From the NCBI GenBank assembly GCA_013314865.1, contig JABUEV010000065.1:1-9380 (forward strand): 9,380 nt of DNA, read 5' to 3'. Of the stretch, positions 6,174 through 9,380 are shown piece after piece. Under the pieces are notes generated by a model. It was not told where the DNA came from. It did not search any database and saw only the letters and a list, made by a program, of their open reading frames with translations. The position numbers were made by a program, and so were the translations under genes. Position 1 is the first letter of the stretch; every line of letters starts with the position of its first letter. Source of the DNA: Bacteroidales bacterium. GTDB lineage: Bacteria; Bacteroidota; Bacteroidia; Bacteroidales; VadinHA17.

Positions 6174-7130
6174 ATGAAAGAAGTTACAGCAGGAGTAGAC
6201 ATTGGCGGCACCAATACCGTTTTTGGTCTGGTGGACAAAACCGGGGACGTGATAGTGGAGGGCAATCTTATCACCACTGATTATCCGGAGATACATGATT
6301 TCACAAGGGCACTTGGATCTGCATTAAGGAGTATGCTGAAATCCAATCCTGACCTGAAGCTGATTGGTACGGGAATTGGTGCCCCGAATGCCAATTATCA
6401 CAAGGGAACGATTGAACTTGCTCCAAATCTTGCATGGAAAGGGATTGTCCCGCTTGCAGATCTTGTAAAGAAAGAAATTGATGTACCGGTAGTTGTTACC
6501 AATGATGCCAATGCAGCAGCAATGGGTGAGATGATCTTTGGCGGTGCAAAAGGCATGAAGGAATTCATCGTGCTGACCCTTGGAACTGGACTTGGAAGTG
6601 GCATTGTCATCAACGGGCAGATGGTTTACGGTCATACCGGACATGCCGGCGAGCTGGGGCATACAACGATAGTACCCGGGGGAAGAGTATGCGGATGCGG
6701 CCGCAGAGGTTGTTATGAAACCTATGCTTCTGCGTCGGGACTGGTAAGAACTGTGCTGGAGATGCTGAGTGAACTAAGAGATCCAAGTGTACTCAGGGAC
6801 ATTCCTCCATCACAGCTTACATCAAAAAGGATTGCTGAGGCTGCAGCGGAAAAGGACCCGATAGCTGTTAAAGCCATGGATTTTACAGCCGAAAAGATTG
6901 CTTTCGGAATAATCAATGCCATCGCATTCTCAAGTCCTGAGGCAGTTTTTCTTTTCGGGGGTCTTGCTCAGGCAGGAGAGGCACTCTTTGAACCGGTAAG
7001 AAAATATGTTGATAGTATGGTGATGCCAATTTTCAGGGGAACGGTTAAAATTCTTCCTTCAAATGTCCCTGAAAGCAACGCGGCGGTATTGGGTGCAGCC
7101 GCCCTTGCCTGGAACGAATTTGGTTCATAG
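6174..7130 (+). CDS. ROK-family sugar kinase, probable glucokinase
   Basis: A 318-residue ROK kinase that should phosphorylate a hexose at O6 with ATP. Visible sites are DIGGTNT (9-15, phosphate loop), GAPNAN (69-74), the catalytic Asp in TNDANAAA (D111), LGTGLGSG (136-143), and the sugar-binding GHAGELGH (156-163), with E160 and H163. The zinc site CGCGRRGCYE (173-182) gives C173, C175 and C180 next to H163. The length and intact ExxH/CxCxxxxC motifs fit glucokinase, but N-acetylglucosamine, N-acetylmannosamine or fructose kinases of the ROK family share them, so the substrate is not fixed. It starts 40 bases after the lipoprotein gene without a visible promoter or terminator between. Downstream lie phosphofructokinase, a deacetylase and a SIS protein, which leaves an amino-sugar role open. 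Confidence 0.88.
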   Translation: MKEVTAGVDIGGTNTVFGLVDKTGDVIVEGNLITTDYPEIHDFTRALGSALRSMLKSNPDLKLIGTGIGAPNANYHKGTIELAPNLAWKGIVPLADLVKKEIDVPVVVTNDANAAAMGEMIFGGAKGMKEFIVLTLGTGLGSGIVINGQMVYGHTGHAGELGHTTIVPGGRVCGCGRRGCYETYASASGLVRTVLEMLSELRDPSVLRDIPPSQLTSKRIAEAAAEKDPIAVKAMDFTAEKIAFGIINAIAFSSPEAVFLFGGLAQAGEALFEPVRKYVDSMVMPIFRGTVKILPSNVPESNAAVLGAAALAWNEFGS

Positions 7131-7160
7131 TAACAGTGCGGTCAAATCATAAAATATATT

Positions 7161-7186
7161 AAATTTAGACCTGATGGTCTGGATTT
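7161..7186 (+). terminator. Stem-loop between the ROK kinase and pfp genes
   Basis: AGACC (7167-7171) and GGTCT (7176-7180) pair around a TGAT loop. The stem extends through two G-U pairs and four A-U pairs to 11 bp (7161-7186). The T run at 7184-7188 begins inside the stem and is followed by GGG, so it is not a clean intrinsic terminator. It may partly end the kinase transcript, or act as a processing or stabilising hairpin ahead of pfp. Confidence 0.45.
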
Positions 7187-7212
7187 TTGGGATTTAATTA
7201 AAAATTAAAAAT

Positions 7213-8418
7213 ATGAAAGGAAACATTCTTGTTGGTCAGTCGGGCGGTCCGACTTCAGTGATTAATTCGAGTCTGGCAGGAGTTGTAGAGGAGGCCATGA
7301 GGATGGGCATCGACGGGGAAATTTACGGAATGCGTTTCGGAATAGAAGGTTTCATGCAGGAATGGATGTATGATCTTGGCAGACAGCCGCGGGGTATCAT
7401 AGAAGGATTAAGGCACACACCGTCATCAGCTCTCGGATCATCACGGCACAAAGTTAAGGACCATGATCTTCCGCGGATTCTGGAGGTGCTCAGGAAATAT
7501 AATATCCGTTATTTCTTCCTTATCGGAGGCAACGACACCATGGATACAATTCACAGGGTTGAAGCCTATTGCAGGGATCAGCATTATGAACTTACGGGTG
7601 TAGGTATTCCAAAAACTGTTGATAATGACCTGTTTGGCACTGACCACACACCCGGATTTGCTTCAGCAGCCAGGTCAAACATTCTCAATGTGCTTCAGGC
7701 CGGAATTCTGGCCAGAGATATGCAGAAAGTAGATAAGTTTGTAATTTATCAGACGATAGGACGTGATGCAGGATGGCTTGCCGCAGCTACAGCACTGGCA
7801 AAAAGAAATGAAGAGGATGCTCCGCACCTTATTTATGCACCGGAGTTCAGTTTTGACCGGACAAAGTTCCTAAGGGATGTGGAAAAGTGCGTAAATGAGT
7901 ATGGATGGGTCTCGATTGTCTGCGGTGAAGGGATCAAATATGCTGACGGAACACCGGTAAGTGCTTCAATGACAAGAGATAAATTTAATAATATTGAATT
8001 CGGGGCGATGGGAGGAACAAGTGTCGCTGTAAACCTTCACCGGATGATAAGTGACGAATTTGGATACCGCGGAGAATTTCAGATTACGGAATCGCTTATA
8101 ATGAGCGATTTTGTGCGTGCATCGGAGACAGACCTTGATGAAGCCTACAGGTGCGGAACGGAAGCTGTAAAAATTGCCGCCAGGGGCGAATCAGGAGTTA
8201 TGGTTGCAATTAACAGACTTTCCAATAACCCCTATAAAATTGAGTTTGGAAAAGTTCCCCTCGAAGAGGTCGCTGTAAAAGCCAAGCCTATGCCTTACGA
8301 ATATTTCAATGCCCAGGGAAATCATGTATCACCGGCTTTCATTGAATACATGAAACCTCTTGCAGGTGAAATACCATTGTTTACAAATCTTGAAAAAATA
8401 TTTGTTGAAAGAAAATAA
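7213..8418 (+). CDS. pfp: PPi-dependent 6-phosphofructokinase
   Basis: A 401-residue PFK-A superfamily enzyme converting fructose 6-phosphate to fructose 1,6-bisphosphate. The phosphoryl donor is read from two positions. The loop GGNDT (105-109) has Asp at 108, where ATP enzymes have Gly (E. coli G104), and PKTVDND (133-139) has Lys at 134 in place of the ATP-type Gly124. Both changes are hallmarks of pyrophosphate use, making the step reversible. D137 is the catalytic base; GRDAGW (183-188) and ITESLIMSDFVRAS are further family motifs. N107 replaces the usual Asp103, as in the 'GGND' subgroup rather than the 'GGDD' one. The ATG is preceded by an A-rich stretch. A 6-base gap leads to the deacetylase gene, implying one transcript. 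Phosphorylation of sedoheptulose 7-phosphate is also known for PPi-PFKs. Confidence 0.9.
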   Translation: MKGNILVGQSGGPTSVINSSLAGVVEEAMRMGIDGEIYGMRFGIEGFMQEWMYDLGRQPRGIIEGLRHTPSSALGSSRHKVKDHDLPRILEVLRKYNIRYFFLIGGNDTMDTIHRVEAYCRDQHYELTGVGIPKTVDNDLFGTDHTPGFASAARSNILNVLQAGILARDMQKVDKFVIYQTIGRDAGWLAAATALAKRNEEDAPHLIYAPEFSFDRTKFLRDVEKCVNEYGWVSIVCGEGIKYADGTPVSASMTRDKFNNIEFGAMGGTSVAVNLHRMISDEFGYRGEFQITESLIMSDFVRASETDLDEAYRCGTEAVKIAARGESGVMVAINRLSNNPYKIEFGKVPLEEVAVKAKPMPYEYFNAQGNHVSPAFIEYMKPLAGEIPLFTNLEKIFVERK

Positions 8419-8424
8419 TCTGAC

Positions 8425-9195
8425 ATGACAAGAAGATTCAATAAAGTCGCATTGTCGATCAATGCACACCCCGATGATGCTGAGGCATGGAATGCCGGAG
8501 TGCTTAAACTGTTAAAGGATAAGGGATACAAGATTGTTATAGCTACCATGACCGGCGGTGACCTTGGTGGTTGCGGCATGGATATGGAAGAGACAGCCCG
8601 GGTCCGTTATCAGGAAGCAAAAAATGCCGCGGCAGTCCTCGATGCTGAATACTACACTCTCGGAGGAACCGACGGATTCCTCTTTGACACTAAGGAAATG
8701 AGACTCAAAACCATTTCTCTGATACGAAAGGTAAAAGCCGGAGTAATATTTACCCATCTTCCTGTTGATTATCATTCCGATCACAGGACAACAGCCAGTA
8801 TTGTTGAAGTAGCCGCAATGGTGTCTTCGCTTGCCACGGTTCCTGTTAAGGAGAAACCGCTCAGTATCACCCCGCTTCTCTACCATTCGTCACCACTAAC
8901 CCTTTCAGATCCCCTGGGTTCACAAATCACACCTCCCCACTTTTTTGTTGATGTCACCTCAGTGATTGAAACAAAGAAAAAAATGCTGGAATGCCATGTC
9001 TCGCAGATTGATCTGATGCGGCACATGCATAAAATGGACGATTTCTTTGGTTTCGTACTTGAAGGAAACCGGAATTACGGGAAAATGGCAGGAGTCGAAT
9101 ATGCCGAAGTCTACTGGCAGCATCTTGGAGGAGGTTTCCAGAAAGAGCCTCAGGTTCAGAATGACTTATCAGAATTTCTAATCAAAAAACTATAA
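8425..9195 (+). CDS. PIG-L/LmbE-family deacetylase
   Basis: A 256-residue member of the zinc-dependent PIG-L family, whose members remove acetyl groups from N-acetylglucosamine-containing molecules. The motif AHPDDAE (14-20) supplies H15 and D18 as zinc ligands and D17 as catalytic base; DYHSDHR (115-121) supplies the third ligand H120. The usual GGT-type stretch after AHPDDxE is replaced by AWNAG (21-25). The C-terminal part ends in VYWQHLGGGFQKEP (229-242), not a motif I can tie to a characterised subgroup such as MshB, BshB or chitobiose deacetylases. No signal peptide or membrane segment is visible, so it is cytosolic. It sits 6 bases after pfp and 4 bases before a SIS-domain gene, a context that suggests an amino sugar or amino-sugar phosphate substrate. 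Confidence 0.85.
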   Translation: MTRRFNKVALSINAHPDDAEAWNAGVLKLLKDKGYKIVIATMTGGDLGGCGMDMEETARVRYQEAKNAAAVLDAEYYTLGGTDGFLFDTKEMRLKTISLIRKVKAGVIFTHLPVDYHSDHRTTASIVEVAAMVSSLATVPVKEKPLSITPLLYHSSPLTLSDPLGSQITPPHFFVDVTSVIETKKKMLECHVSQIDLMRHMHKMDDFFGFVLEGNRNYGKMAGVEYAEVYWQHLGGGFQKEPQVQNDLSEFLIKKL

Positions 9196-9199
9196 AATC

Positions 9200-9380
9200 A
9201 TGAATCTTAGAGAAGAAAAATACAGCAAGTTCGCTCTTGTGAAAGAGATGATGGAAACTCCGGGAATAATGAAATCGTTTAATCCGAAGGTTTCTGAAAA
9301 ATTTGTAAAAGCCATAAAGGAGAAGAAAGGATTATTTCTGACAGGAGAGGGAAGCAGCAGGCTTTTACCTGCAAAGAGAG
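9200..9380 (+). CDS. SIS-domain protein, sugar-phosphate isomerase/deaminase-like (cut by window end)
   Basis: An ATG at 9200, 4 bases after the deacetylase stop, opens a frame that runs to the window edge for 60 full codons. The N-terminal helix-rich segment (MNLREEKYSKFALVKEMMETP) is followed by LFLTGEGSSRLLPAKR, the phosphosugar-binding GxGSSR loop typical of SIS domains, as in the isomerase half of GlmS and AgaS-type deaminase/isomerases. The catalytic part lies outside the window, so isomerase, deaminase and regulator cannot be told apart. The absence of an N-terminal HTH domain argues against an RpiR-type regulator, and the absence of an N-terminal Cys glutaminase domain argues against full GlmS. 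Tight spacing puts it in the pfp-deacetylase transcript. Confidence 0.75.
   Translation, partial: MNLREEKYSKFALVKEMMETPGIMKSFNPKVSEKFVKAIKEKKGLFLTGEGSSRLLPAKR

Noticed and set aside
8512..8886. Minus-strand 124-residue frame inside the deacetylase gene
   Set aside because: It is opposite the zinc-site coding region of a clear PIG-L gene, so it is a shadow.

Overview
The window looks like a chromosomal segment from a member of the Bacteroidota, probably Bacteroidales-like. The evidence is start codons preceded by A/T-rich leaders without Shine-Dalgarno sequences, several perfect or near-perfect copies of the Bacteroidota -7 promoter element (TAnnTTTG), an SbsA-type Ig-like lipoprotein, and a PPi-type phosphofructokinase. 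No rRNA, tRNA, insertion sequence, phage gene, CRISPR array or riboswitch was seen. The taxonomic call is inference from sequence style, not from a marker gene.

Left part (1-2630, minus strand). A tight three-gene unit runs mtnA > class II aldolase > mtnP, with an 11-base gap and then a 4-base ATGA overlap. Together these enzymes would split 5'-methylthioadenosine (and probably 5'-deoxyadenosine) into adenine and a pentose 1-phosphate, isomerise that to the ribulose 1-phosphate, and cleave it to DHAP plus a C2 aldehyde. This is the layout of the 'DHAP shunt', not of the full methionine salvage pathway. The aldolase keeps the aldolase-type Glu and the HxH metal pair, but has Asp where a third metal-binding His is expected. 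The first 41 bases hold the start of another minus-strand gene, tentatively 1-pyrroline-5-carboxylate dehydrogenase.

Middle (2631-6133). A TetR-family regulator diverges from mtnA across 174 bases. That gap holds a perfect inverted repeat (ATCGAA-N7-TTCGAT) directly against a textbook Bacteroidota promoter for the regulator, so autoregulation and possible control of the mtn unit are suggested. The regulator ends 4 bases from the end of convergent lgt (lipoprotein diacylglyceryl transferase). Lgt in turn diverges from a 598-residue Ig-like lipoprotein, which is itself a substrate class of Lgt.

Right part (6174-9380, plus strand). A ROK-family sugar kinase is followed, after an 82-base gap containing an RNA hairpin, by a tight unit of PPi-dependent phosphofructokinase, PIG-L/LmbE-family deacetylase and a SIS-domain protein cut by the window edge. 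ROK kinase, deacetylase, SIS isomerase/deaminase and phosphofructokinase could together feed an N-acetylated amino sugar into glycolysis, although the kinase and phosphofructokinase also fit ordinary glucose catabolism. The most unusual points are the altered aldolase metal site and this amino-sugar-like gene set. Nothing in the window is clearly a wholly new system.
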